DNA of 64,000 bases from the NCBI GenBank assembly GCA_942491665.1, contig CALOBR010000020.1, forward strand, positions 62,001-126,000. The letters run 5' to 3'. Below, piece after piece: positions 16,345 to 24,680 of the stretch (its first letter is position 1; every line of letters starts with the position of its first letter). Under the pieces are notes generated by a model. That model was not told the DNA's origin. It saw only the letters and a list, made by a program, of their open reading frames with translations, and made no database searches. A program made the translations under genes and the position numbers. The stretch comes from CAVQGZ01 sp942491665 (GTDB lineage: Bacteria > Actinomycetota > Actinomycetes > Jiangellales > Jiangellaceae).

Positions 16345-17754
16345 TCATGAGGTGCGTCGACGCAGGCGTCGTGCGGCCTCGGCGACCGAGCCCGAGAGCG
16401 ACGGGTAGACGGTGAAGGCTCGCGCCAGCTGGTCGACGGTCAGCCGACACTCCACGGCCAGCGCGACCGGGTGGATCAGCTCGCTGGCCTGCGGTGCCAC
16501 CACCACCCCGCCCATCACGATGCCTGTGCCAGGACGGCAGATCACCTTGACGAAGCCGTCGTGGATGCCGCTCATCTTCGCTCGCGCGTTCGTCGCCAGG
16601 GGCAGGTTGACCACCGACGCGGCCACCTCGCCGGAGTCGACCATCTCTTGCGTCCACCCGACGGTTGCGATCTCCGGTGAGGTGAACACGTTGGACGACA
16701 CGGTGGTCAGGTCGAGCGGGGCCACGGCGTCGCCGAGGGCGTGCCACATCGCCGTCCGGCCCTGCATGGCCGCGACCGAGGCGAGCATGAGCACGCCGGT
16801 GCAGTCGCCCGCCGCATACACACCCCGAGCTGACGTCCGGCTCACTCGGTCGACCGTGACGTAGCCGCCCTCGTCGAGGGCGACTCCGGCTTCGTCCAGG
16901 CCCAGCCCGGCTGTGTTGGGGATCGACCCGACGGCCATCAGACAGTGGCTGCCGTCCACGACGCGCCCGTCCTCGAGCTCGACGCGCACCCCGTCCGCCG
17001 TCCGAGTCGCGGCTACCGCCCTCGACCGCGGCAGCACGCTGAGCCCTCGCCGCTCGAAGACCGCTTCAAGCACGGCAGCAGCATCCGCGTCCTGCCCGGG
17101 CAGCACCCGCTCGCGCGACGACACGAGCACGACGTCGCTCCCGAGCGCGTGGTAAGCGCTGGCGAACTCCGCCCCGGTCACCCCCGAGCCGACGACGATC
17201 AGCCGCTCGGGCAGCTCGTCGAGGTCGTAGACCTGGGTCCAGCTCAAGATCCTCTCGCCGTCGGGAAGCGCGCTGGCAAGCTCACGCGGGTGCGCGCCGG
17301 TGGCGACGAGCACCACGTCGGCGTCGACCACGTCGGTGCCGCCCCCGGGCAGGTCGACGACGACCCGGTTCGGCCCGTCCAGGCGACCGCGTCCGGCCAC
17401 GACGCGCACCCCGTCGCGGACGAGACGGCGGGCCGTGTCGCCCGACTGCGCCTGCGCCAGCGCGACGACGCGGGCGTTGACCGCGCCGAGGTCGACTCCG
17501 ACACCGGAGACCGACGTCGACGACGCCGCGTCGCGCGTGCGACCCACCCGCACCCCGAGCTCGCCGGACTCCGCGACGTCCACCATCCGGTCAGCCGTCG
17601 CGACGAGCGTCTTGCTCGGCACGCAGTCGGTGAGCACCGCCGAGCCGCCGATGCCGTCGCTGTCGACGACGGTCACCTCAGCGCTGAGCTGAGCCGCCAC
17701 CAGGGCCGCCTCGTAGCCGCCGGGGCCGCCGCCGATGATCGCTACCCGAGTCAC
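16345..17754 (-). CDS. lpdA: NAD(P)H-quinone dehydrogenase, Rv3303c/LpdA type
   Basis: 469-residue flavoprotein of the pyridine nucleotide-disulfide oxidoreductase fold that reduces quinones and lacks lipoamide activity. FAD site VAIIGGGPGGYEAALVAAQ; NAD(P) site RLIVVGSGVTGAEFASAY; second FAD motif GVYAAGDCTGVLMLASVA. The redox-disulfide position reads GGSAVLTDCVPSKTL, where the first Cys of CxxxxC is replaced. The C-terminus reads FTVYPSLSGSVAEAARRL with no catalytic His-Glu pair. Both changes match the mycobacterial LpdA quinone reductase. GTG 17754 with -10 TAGGTT 8 nt upstream; divergent from the gene at 17789. Confidence 0.9.
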   Translation of the reverse strand: MTRVAIIGGGPGGYEAALVAAQLSAEVTVVDSDGIGGSAVLTDCVPSKTLVATADRMVDVAESGELGVRVGRTRDAASSTSVSGVGVDLGAVNARVVALAQAQSGDTARRLVRDGVRVVAGRGRLDGPNRVVVDLPGGGTDVVDADVVLVATGAHPRELASALPDGERILSWTQVYDLDELPERLIVVGSGVTGAEFASAYHALGSDVVLVSSRERVLPGQDADAAAVLEAVFERRGLSVLPRSRAVAATRTADGVRVELEDGRVVDGSHCLMAVGSIPNTAGLGLDEAGVALDEGGYVTVDRVSRTSARGVYAAGDCTGVLMLASVAAMQGRTAMWHALGDAVAPLDLTTVSSNVFTSPEIATVGWTQEMVDSGEVAASVVNLPLATNARAKMSGIHDGFVKVICRPGTGIVMGGVVVAPQASELIHPVALAVECRLTVDQLARAFTVYPSLSGSVAEAARRLRRRTS

Positions 17755-17762
17755 AGCGGGCC

Positions 17763-17780
17763 AACCTACCTACGTAATCT
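17763..17780. promoter_or_regulatory. Two face-to-back leaderless -10 boxes between lpdA and the GGCT gene
   Basis: Leftward: TAGGTT (17768-17763), 8 nt before the lpdA GTG 17754. Rightward: TAATCT (17775-17780), 8 nt before GTG 17789. The whole intergenic space is 34 bp, so both promoters overlap and polymerases must compete. Confidence 0.5.
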
Positions 17781-17788
17781 TCCGGGTC

Positions 17789-18247
17789 GTGCTGTACGCC
17801 GCGTATGCCTCGAGCATGCATCCGGAGACCATGCTGCGCCGTGCCCCGCACTCGCCGCTGCGGGCAACCGGCTGGTTGGCGGGCTGGCGGCTGGCGTTCG
17901 CCGGTGAGGAGCTGGGCTGGGAGGGCTCGATCGCGACCGTTGTGCAGGCGAGCGACCTCGAGGCCGACCTGCCCGAACCATCGGTCTTCGTCGCGCTGTA
18001 CGAGGTCAGCGACGCCGACGAGTCGTCGATGGACGAGTGGGAGGGCCTCGACCTGCGCACCTTCCGCAAGCTTCGGGTGCGCGTGGAGACGATGAACGGT
18101 CCGGTGCCGGCCTGGCTGTACGTGGTGGACTCCTACGAGGGCGGGCTGCCGTCCGCCCGCTACCTCGGCATGCTGGCCGATGCCGCCGAGGCGGCCGGCG
18201 CCCCCGGCGACTACGTCGCCGACCTGCGCGCTCGCCCGTGCCGCTGA
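17789..18247 (+). CDS. Gamma-glutamylcyclotransferase family protein
   Basis: 152 residues of the AIG2/GGCT fold. It begins VLYAAYASSMHPETMLRRAPHS, where YAAYxSSM is the substrate-loop motif of the family (usually YGSN), then LAFAGEELGWEGSIATVV, the conserved ALYEVSDADESSMDEWEG with the catalytic-type Glu region, and a C-terminal helix. GTG 17789 is favoured because the protein then begins directly with the first strand and the -10 box is 8 nt upstream. The substrate is unknown; GGCT folds release 5-oxoproline from gamma-glutamyl compounds. Confidence 0.8.
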   Translation: MLYAAYASSMHPETMLRRAPHSPLRATGWLAGWRLAFAGEELGWEGSIATVVQASDLEADLPEPSVFVALYEVSDADESSMDEWEGLDLRTFRKLRVRVETMNGPVPAWLYVVDSYEGGLPSARYLGMLADAAEAAGAPGDYVADLRARPCR

Positions 18248-18275
18248 GGCCCATGGACGACCTAGAGTCAGGTGG

Positions 18276-19079
18276 GTGACGACGGACGACCCGACCCTCG
18301 CACTCGCCCAGCGGGCGGCAGCCCGTCTTGCCGAGGCCATGGGCGTCGAGAGCCACGACGTCGCCGTCGTCCTGGGGTCGGGGTGGGGCAAGGCCGCCGA
18401 CCTGATCGGTGAGCCGCAGGTCGAGCTCGCTCTGGGCGACCTTCCGGGGTTCAGCGCCCCGTCCGTGGCCGGGCACGGGGCAACCGTCCGCAGCGTGCGC
18501 CAAGGGAACAACCGGTGCCTGGTCTTTCTCGGTCGCACCCACCTGTACGAGGGCAGGGGCGTGGACGCGGTGGCCCACACCGTCCGCACTGCCGCGGCGG
18601 CCGGATGCACCCGCGTCGTGCTCACCAACGGCTGCGGCGGTCTCGACCCGGCCTGGGCACCGGGCACGGTGGTGCTGATCAGCGACCACCTCAACCTCAC
18701 GGCCACGTCGCCTCTGCGCGGAGCAGAGTTCGTCGACCTCACCGACCTGTACTCCCCCCGCCTTCGCGCGGTGGCCCGCGACGTCGACCCGGCGCTGCCA
18801 GAGGGGGTGTACGCCCAGCTGCCCGGACCGCACTACGAGACGCCGGCCGAGATCCGCATGCTCCGGACGCTCGGCGCCGACCTGGTGGGCATGTCGACCA
18901 CGCTGGAGGCGATCGCTGCACGGGCCGCCGGCCTGGAGGTGCTCGGCCTGTCGCTTGTGACGAACGCAGCCGCGGGCATGTCCGGCCAGCCGCTCGACCA
19001 CGCCGAGGTGCTCGAGTCCGGACGGGCCGCGGCCGACCGGCTCGGTCGCCTTCTCAGCGACATCGTGGAAAGGGTGTAG
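18276..19079 (+). CDS. punA: Purine nucleoside phosphorylase (trimeric PNP, class II)
   Basis: Phosphorolysis of (deoxy)inosine and (deoxy)guanosine to base plus (deoxy)ribose-1-phosphate. 267 residues. The phosphate loop VVLGSGWGKAADL, the histidine segment GRTHLYEGRGVDAV, LTNGCGGLD, LISDHLNLTATSPL, YAQLPGPHYETPAEIRML with the purine-site Glu, and GMSTTLEAIAARAAGLEVLG are all in order. The start is GTG 18276, 7 nt after TAGAGT (18263-18268), so probably leaderless. It is followed after 5 bp by the phosphohexomutase gene, forming a nucleoside catabolism operon. Confidence 0.95.
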   Translation: MTTDDPTLALAQRAAARLAEAMGVESHDVAVVLGSGWGKAADLIGEPQVELALGDLPGFSAPSVAGHGATVRSVRQGNNRCLVFLGRTHLYEGRGVDAVAHTVRTAAAAGCTRVVLTNGCGGLDPAWAPGTVVLISDHLNLTATSPLRGAEFVDLTDLYSPRLRAVARDVDPALPEGVYAQLPGPHYETPAEIRMLRTLGADLVGMSTTLEAIAARAAGLEVLGLSLVTNAAAGMSGQPLDHAEVLESGRAAADRLGRLLSDIVERV

Positions 19080-19084
19080 ACGCC

Positions 19085-20749
19085 ATGGACGAGCTGCTCG
19101 ACCAGGTCAACGTCTGGATCGCCGACGACCCCGACCCGGCCATGCGGCACGAGCTGGCGGCGCTGGCTCAGCGGGCGACCGACGGCATCGACGCAGCCGA
19201 GGCCCGCGCCGATCTCGCCGACCGTTTCGCCGGCACGCTCCAGTTCGGCACCGCCGGCCTGCGTGGCGAGGTGGGCGCCGGACCCAACCGGATGAACCGG
19301 GCCGTCGTGATCCGCGCCGCAGCGGGGCTCGCCCGATGGTTGCGCGCAGACGACGGTGGGGCCCTCGTCGTCGGCTTCGATGCCCGGCACTACTCCGACG
19401 TCTTCGCCCGCGACACGTGTGCGGTGATGGAGGCCGCCGGGGTCGAGGCGATGGTGCTGCCTCGCCCGCTCCCCACGCCCGTGCTCGCCTTCGCGCTTCG
19501 TTACCTCGGCGCGGACGCCGGCGTGATGGTCACGGCCTCGCACAACCCGCCCCAGGACAACGGGTACAAGGTCTACCTCGGGGACGGGTCGCAGCTCGCG
19601 CCTCCCGCCGACACCGAGATCGCCGCCCAGATCGACGCCGTCGCATCCGTGTCCGACGTCGCACGGGCCGACGACGGGTGGGTCACGCTCGACGACTCGG
19701 TCGTCGACGCCTACCTGGACCGGGCCGCCTCGCTGCTCGACCCCGACGGGCCGCGCGCACTGTCCGTCGTCTACACCCCCCTGCACGGCGTCGGCCGCGA
19801 CCTGCTTCTCGACGCCTTCGCGCGCGCCGGGTTCGCCGAGCCCCAGGTCGTGGCGAGCCAGGCCGAGCCCGACCCCGCGTTTCCCACCGTCGCCTTCCCT
19901 AACCCGGAGGAGCCTGGCGCCATCGACGCCGCCCTCGACCTCGCCGCCGAGAGCGGCGCCGACCTCGTCATCGCCAACGACCCGGACGCCGACCGGTGCG
20001 CGGTCGCCCTGCCCGGGCGTGACGGCGCCTGGCGCATGCTCACCGGGGACGAGGTCGGCGTCCTGCTCGGACGCCACCTGCTCGACCGCGGCGCGACAGG
20101 CACGTTCGCCAACTCCATCGTCTCGTCCACACTGCTCGGAAAGGTGGTGACAGCGGCGGGGCAGACGCACGCCGAGACCCTTACCGGCTTCAAGTGGATC
20201 ACCAAGGCCCCCGGCCTGCGCTTCGGCTACGAGGAGGCACTCGGGTACTGCTGCGACCCCGAGGCCGTGCTGGACAAGGACGGCGTCACCGCGGCGCTGC
20301 TCGTGTGCGAGATGGCCGCCGACCTGCGATCGCGGGGCCGCACGCTGCACGACGAGCTCGACGCCGTCGCCCGCGAGCACGGCGTGCACACCACCAGCCA
20401 GGTGAGCGTCCGAGTCGACGACCTGGCGGTGATCGACGCGACCATGACGCGAGTGCGGGCCACCCCACCCACCGCGCTCGGCGGCCTGGACGTGCTCGCC
20501 GTCGACGACCTTCTCGACCCGGACGGTCCGCTTCCCCCCACCGACGGCCTGCGCCTGCACCTTGACGGTGGAGCCCGGGTGATCGTGCGTCCCTCGGGCA
20601 CCGAGCCCAAGGTGAAGTGCTACCTCGAGGTGGTGGCGACGGTCGCCGGTGGCTCCGACGACGCGCTGGCCGCCGCCCGCGCGGCCGCAGCGACGTCGAT
20701 GGACCGCCTGCGCCGCGACGTCGAGGCGCTGCTGACCTCGCCCGCCTAG
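19085..20749 (+). CDS. Alpha-D-phosphohexomutase (phosphomannomutase/phosphoglucomutase; possible phosphopentomutase)
   Basis: 554-residue four-domain phosphohexomutase. FGTAGLRGEVGAGPNRMN, the phosphoserine loop VMVTASHNPPQDNGYKVY (Ser about residue 152), the metal loop IANDPDADRCAV, sugar loop GYEEALGY, and phosphate loop VRPSGTEPKVKCYLE are all intact. Actinobacterial PmmB/PGM2-type enzymes of this length can also act on phosphopentoses. Its place between purine nucleoside phosphorylase and deoC suggests it converts (deoxy)ribose-1-P to the 5-phosphate in place of a dedicated DeoB; this is inference from context. Its TAG stop overlaps the -10 box of deoC. Confidence 0.9.
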   Translation: MDELLDQVNVWIADDPDPAMRHELAALAQRATDGIDAAEARADLADRFAGTLQFGTAGLRGEVGAGPNRMNRAVVIRAAAGLARWLRADDGGALVVGFDARHYSDVFARDTCAVMEAAGVEAMVLPRPLPTPVLAFALRYLGADAGVMVTASHNPPQDNGYKVYLGDGSQLAPPADTEIAAQIDAVASVSDVARADDGWVTLDDSVVDAYLDRAASLLDPDGPRALSVVYTPLHGVGRDLLLDAFARAGFAEPQVVASQAEPDPAFPTVAFPNPEEPGAIDAALDLAAESGADLVIANDPDADRCAVALPGRDGAWRMLTGDEVGVLLGRHLLDRGATGTFANSIVSSTLLGKVVTAAGQTHAETLTGFKWITKAPGLRFGYEEALGYCCDPEAVLDKDGVTAALLVCEMAADLRSRGRTLHDELDAVAREHGVHTTSQVSVRVDDLAVIDATMTRVRATPPTALGGLDVLAVDDLLDPDGPLPPTDGLRLHLDGGARVIVRPSGTEPKVKCYLEVVATVAGGSDDALAAARAAAATSMDRLRRDVEALLTSPA

Positions 20750-20752
20750 GAT
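20747..20752 (+). promoter_or_regulatory. -10 box TAGGAT of deoC, overlapping the phosphohexomutase stop
   Basis: TAGGAT includes the upstream TAG stop and is followed by seven bases and the deoC GTG at 20760. It suggests a second, leaderless promoter inside the operon. Confidence 0.4.
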
Positions 20753-20759
20753 CGCCGCC

Positions 20760-21738
20760 GTGGCCGTGATCGCAGGAACCCCGGCGAACGACCTGCGGGT
20801 CGACGACATCACCCGCTCCGAGGCCGACCTCACCCGGTTCTTGCACGGGCTTCCCGGCGTCGACCAGGTGGGAGCGGAGAGCCGGGCCGCCGAGCTGGCC
20901 ACCCGCTCGATCAAGAACGAGGCCAAGGCCCGCCTTGTCGACCTGGCGATCTCGATGGTCGACCTCACCACGCTGGAGGGCCAGGACACCCCGGGCAAGG
21001 TGCGCACCCTCGCCGCGAAGGCGATGCACCCCGACCCCTCCGATCCGTCGTGCCCGTCCACGGCGGCGGTCTGCGTCTACCCCGACATGGTCGCGACCCG
21101 GTCGCGCTGTCGAGGCGCTCGGCGGGTCAGCGGGGTCAACGTCGCCGCGGTCGCCACCGCGTTCCCCGTCCGGCCGGGCGGCGATGGACGGTCAAGCTCG
21201 CCGACACCGCCGACGCCGTGGCGGCCGGCGCCGACGAGATCGACATGGTGATCGACCGGGGCGCGTTCCTGTCCGGTCGCTACCTGCAGGTGCACGACGA
21301 GATCGTCGCGGTCAAGCAGGCGTGCGGCGACGCGCACCTCAAGGTGATCCTCGAGACCGGCGAGCTGCAGACCTACGACAACGTACGCCGCGCGTCCTGG
21401 CTCGCGATGCTCGCCGGCGCCGACTTCATCAAGACCTCCACCGGCAAGGTGCAGCCGGCGGCGACCCTGCCCGTCACGCTGGTGATGCTCGAGGCCGTGC
21501 GCGACTTCCGCGAGCAGACCGGCCACGATGGTCGGCGTGAAGCCGGCCGGCGGCATCCGCACCACCAAGGACGCGATCAAGTACCTCGTGATGGTCAACG
21601 AGGTCGCCGGCACCGACTGGCTCGACCCCGACTGGTTCCGCTTCGGCGCCTCCAGCCTGCTCAACGACCTGCTGCTGCAGCGGCAGAAGCTGCGCACCGG
21701 CGCACTACTCCGGCCCCGACTACGTGACGGTGGACTGA
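20760..21738 (+). pseudogene. deoC: Deoxyribose-phosphate aldolase, multiple frameshifts
   Basis: Cleaves 2-deoxyribose-5-phosphate to acetaldehyde and glyceraldehyde-3-phosphate. The reading starts VAVIAGTPANDLRVDDITRS and goes through VDLTTLEGQDTPGKV and AAVCVYPDMVAT. Similarity then continues in other frames: VNVAAVATAF, KLADTADAVAAGADEIDMVI, LKVILETGEL, the Schiff-base lysine in ADFIKTSTGK, VGVKPAGGIRTTKDA, and the end YVTVD before TGA 21738. At least five shifts (near 21100, 21165, 21190, 21530 and 21705) are mostly single extra bases such as CCCC for CCC. All catalytic parts are present, so I think the gene is intact in the organism. Confidence 0.85.
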
Positions 21739-21745
21739 GCACCCG

Positions 21746-23200
21746 ATGAGCATGGAAAAGCAGACAGCTGTTTTCGAGTACGCACCTGCGCCCGAGTCCC
21801 GCGCGATCGTCGACATCGCCGCGTCGTACGGCCTGTTCATCGACGGCGAGTTCGTCGAGCCCACCGGCGGACGGTCGTTCAAGACGATCAACCCCGCCAC
21901 CGAGGAGGTGCTGGCCGAGGTCAGCGAGGCCTCGGCCGAGGACGTCGACCGCCGCCGTCAAGGCCGCCCGTCGCGCCCATACCCGCACCTGGTCGCGGAT
22001 GTCCGGACGCGAGCGCGGCAAGTACCTCTTCCGCATCGCCCGCCTCCTGCAGGAGCGTGCGCGCGAGCTCGCCGTGCTGGAGTCGCTCGACAACGGCAAG
22101 CCGATCCGCGAGAGCCGCGACGTCGACGTCCCGCCGCCGCGGCGCACTTCTTCTACTACGCCGGCTGGGCCGACAAGCTCGAGTACGCCGGCTTCGGGCC
22201 CGGCCCGCAGCCGCTCGGCGTCGCCGGCCAGGTCATCCCGTGGAACTTCCCGCTGCTGATGCTGGCCTGGAAGATCGCCCCGGCGCTGGCCGGCCGGCAA
22301 CACCGTCGTGCTCAAGCCGGCCGAGACCACGCCGCTGACCGCGCTGCTGTTCGCCGAGATCTGCCAGCAGGCCGACCTGCCGCCGGGCGTCGTCAACATC
22401 GTCACCGGCGCCGGCGAGACCGGCCAGGCGCTGGTCGCGCACCCCGACGTCGACAAGGTCGCCTTCACCGGCTCGACCGAGGTCGGCCGGGCGATCGCCA
22501 AGTCGGTCGCCGGCACCGACAAGAAGGTCACCCTCGAGCTCGGCGGCAAGGCCGCCAACATCGTCTTCGACGACGCCCCGATCGACCAGGCCGTCGAGGG
22601 CATCGTCAACGGCATCTTCTTCAACCAGGGCCACGTCTGCTGCGCCGGCTCCCGGCTGCTGGTGCAGGAGTCGGTCGCCGACGAGGTGATGGAGCGGCTC
22701 AAGCGCCGGATGGCGACGCTGCGCGTCGGCGACCCGCTCGACAAGAACACCGACATCGGCGCGATCAACTCCGCCGAGCAGCTGGCCCGGATCCGCGAGC
22801 TGTCCGACATCGGCGAGGCCGAGGGTGCCGAGCGCTGGACGGCGCCGTGCGTGATCCCCGAGAACGGGTTCTGGTTCCCGCCGACGGTCTTCACCGGCGT
22901 CTCCCAGGCCCACCGCATCGCCCGCGAGGAGATCTTCGGCCCGGTGCTGTCGGTGCTGACCTTCCGCACGCCCGCCGAGGCGGTCGAGAAGGCCAACAAC
23001 ACGCCGTACGGCCTGTCCGCCGGCGTCTGGACCGAGAAGGGCTCGCGCATCCTGTGGATGGCCCAGCAGCTGCGCGCCGGCGTGGTGTGGGCCAACACGT
23101 TCAACAAGTTCGACCCGACCTCGCCGTTCGGCGGCTACAAGGAGTCGGGCTACGGCCGCGAGGGCGGCCGCCACGGCCTGGAGGCCTACCTCGCGAGTGA
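21746..23200 (+). pseudogene. NAD-dependent aldehyde dehydrogenase (full length), frameshifted
   Basis: Probably oxidises acetaldehyde from the DeoC reaction. ATG 21746, then GLFIDGEFVEPTGGRSFKTI, the shifted LFRIARLLQERARELAVLES, the Rossmann part VIPWNFPLLMLAWKIAPALA, VVLKPAETTPLTALL, VAFTGSTEVGRAIAKS, VTLELGGKAANIVFDDA with the general-base Glu, FFNQGHVCCAGSRLLVQE with the catalytic Cys, and EEIFGPVLSVLTF. Frameshifts lie near 21950, 22130, 22293 and just before the stop, all of one base. The C-terminal 300 residues are clean. The expected TGA at 23198-23200 overlaps the GTG of the next gene (GTGA). Confidence 0.87.
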
Positions 23201-24054
23201 GTCGCATCGACGTCCGCAAGACCTACAAGCTCTACATCGGCGGCGCGTTCCCGCGCTCGGAGTCCGGCCGCACCTACGAGGCGACACGAGGGGGCCAGCC
23301 AACGCCGCCCAGGGCTCGCGCAAGGACGCCCGCGACGCCGTCGTCGCCGCCCGCAAGGGCTTCGTGCGGCTGGTCGGCGGCCACCGCCTACAACCGCGGC
23401 CAGGTGCTCTACCGGATCGCCGAGGTGCTCGAGGGCCGGCGCGCCCAGTTCGTCGACGAGGTCGCGGCCGCCGAGGGCGTCACCCGGCGCAAGGTGCCGG
23501 ACGCCGTGGTCGACGCCGCGATCGACCGCTGGGTCTGGTACGCCGGCTGGGCCGACAAGCTCGCCCAGGTGCTCGGCAACGCCAACCCGGTGGCCGGCCC
23601 GTTCTTCAACTTCTCCGTCCCGGAGCCGACCGGGGTGGTCGGCGTCGTGGCCCCGCAGTCGTCGTCACTGCTCGGCCTGGTGTCGGTGGTCGCGCCGGTG
23701 CTGGCCACCGGCTGCAGCGCGGTCGTCCTCGCCAGCGAGAACAGGCCGCTGCCCGCCGTCACGCTCGCCGAGGTGCTGGCCACCTCGGACGTCCCGGCCG
23801 GCGTCGTGAACATCCTGACCGGCTCGGTCGCCGAGATGGCGCCGTGGCTGGCCTCGCACATGGACGTCAACGCCATCGACCTCACCGGCGTGGACGACCC
23901 CGACCTGGCCCACGAGCTGGAGTCGGCGGCAGCCGGCACGCTCAAGCGCGTCCGCCGACCCGAGCCTCGCCATGACTTCGCTGACGTCCCGGGCCTGTCA
24001 CGGATGCTGGACGTGCTCGAGATCAAGACCGTGTGGCACCCCGTCGGCACGTGA
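23197..24054 (+). pseudogene. Half-length aldehyde dehydrogenase paralogue (no catalytic domain), frameshifted
   Basis: Starts VSRIDVRKTYKLYIGGAFPR, then two shifts (about 23285 and 23365) before AATAYNRGQVLYRIAEVLEG. It continues with VWYAGWADKLAQVLGNANPV, PEPTGVVGVVAPQSSSLLGL and VVNILTGSVAEMAPWLASHM, and ends VWHPVGT. It corresponds only to the NAD-binding half of an aldehyde dehydrogenase (about 285 residues) and has neither the catalytic Cys nor its domain. Similar short partners occur next to deoC and a full ALDH in actinobacteria, so the short length is probably natural; the frameshifts are probably artefacts. A structural or regulatory role for the full enzyme is a guess. Confidence 0.8.
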
Positions 24055-24639
24055 GCGAACCAGCCGCCTCGCACGGGCGGGTCGTGCTGCTCGCCGGTCC
24101 GTCCGGCAGCGGCAAGTCACACCTCGCTCGCGCGTCCGGCCTGCCGGTGCTGTGCCTCGACGAGTTCTACAAGGACGGTCGAGACCCGACCGCCAGCGGG
24201 ACGGGGGTCGGGGGGGGCGGGGGGCGCGCGCCCGGGGGACGCCGGCGCCGCGAGGGCCGGGTTCGTCCGACGTGCCGCGGTTCGACATCTCCCGACACCG
24301 GGCCGTCGTCACCACGACGGTTCTCCCGCGCCGTCGGCCGTCGTGGGGGGGGGGGAGGTCGGGCAGGTGGTCGCCCGATGCCGCGACGCGGGGCTGCTGG
24401 CCGACGCGATCGTCGTGGACCGGGCGCCGTGGAAGAACTACGCCCGGCGCCTGGCCCGCGACCTCGCCGAGCGGCGCAAGCCCCCGATGACCGTCATCCG
24501 CCGTGGTCGGGCGCTGATGGCCGAGGAGCGGGCGCTCGTAGCGTCTCTCGTCGCCGCCGGCTGCCGGCCGCTGACCGCCTCTCGGGCGACGGACGCGCTG
24601 GCGCGATGGGGCCGCGAACCGGCCACCGATTCGGCCTAG
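24051..24639 (+). pseudogene. Uridine kinase-like P-loop protein, disrupted by poly-G tracts
   Basis: GTG 24051 overlaps the previous TGA. The N-terminus RVVLLAGPSGSGKSHLARAS contains a Walker A motif and LPVLCLDEFYKDGRDPT matches actinobacterial uridine kinase-like ATP-binding proteins. From 24200 to 24356 the frame is lost in G runs (8 G at 24210-24217, 11 G at 24345-24355). Similarity resumes with VVARCRDAGLLADAIVVDRA and RRLARDLAERRKPPMTVIRR and ends GREPATDSA, TAG 24639. Such proteins may phosphorylate nucleosides, which fits the locus, but the substrate is not established. Confidence 0.7.
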
Positions 24640-24666
24640 TGCCCGGCGTGCCGGCGTAGCGGTCAG

Positions 24667-24672
24667 TAGCGT
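24667..24672 (+). promoter_or_regulatory. -10 box TAGCGT of pta
   Basis: TAGCGT is followed by eight bases and GTG 24681, again a leaderless arrangement. It marks the start of the separate pta-ackA operon. Confidence 0.4.
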
Positions 24673-24680
24673 GAGCAGGC

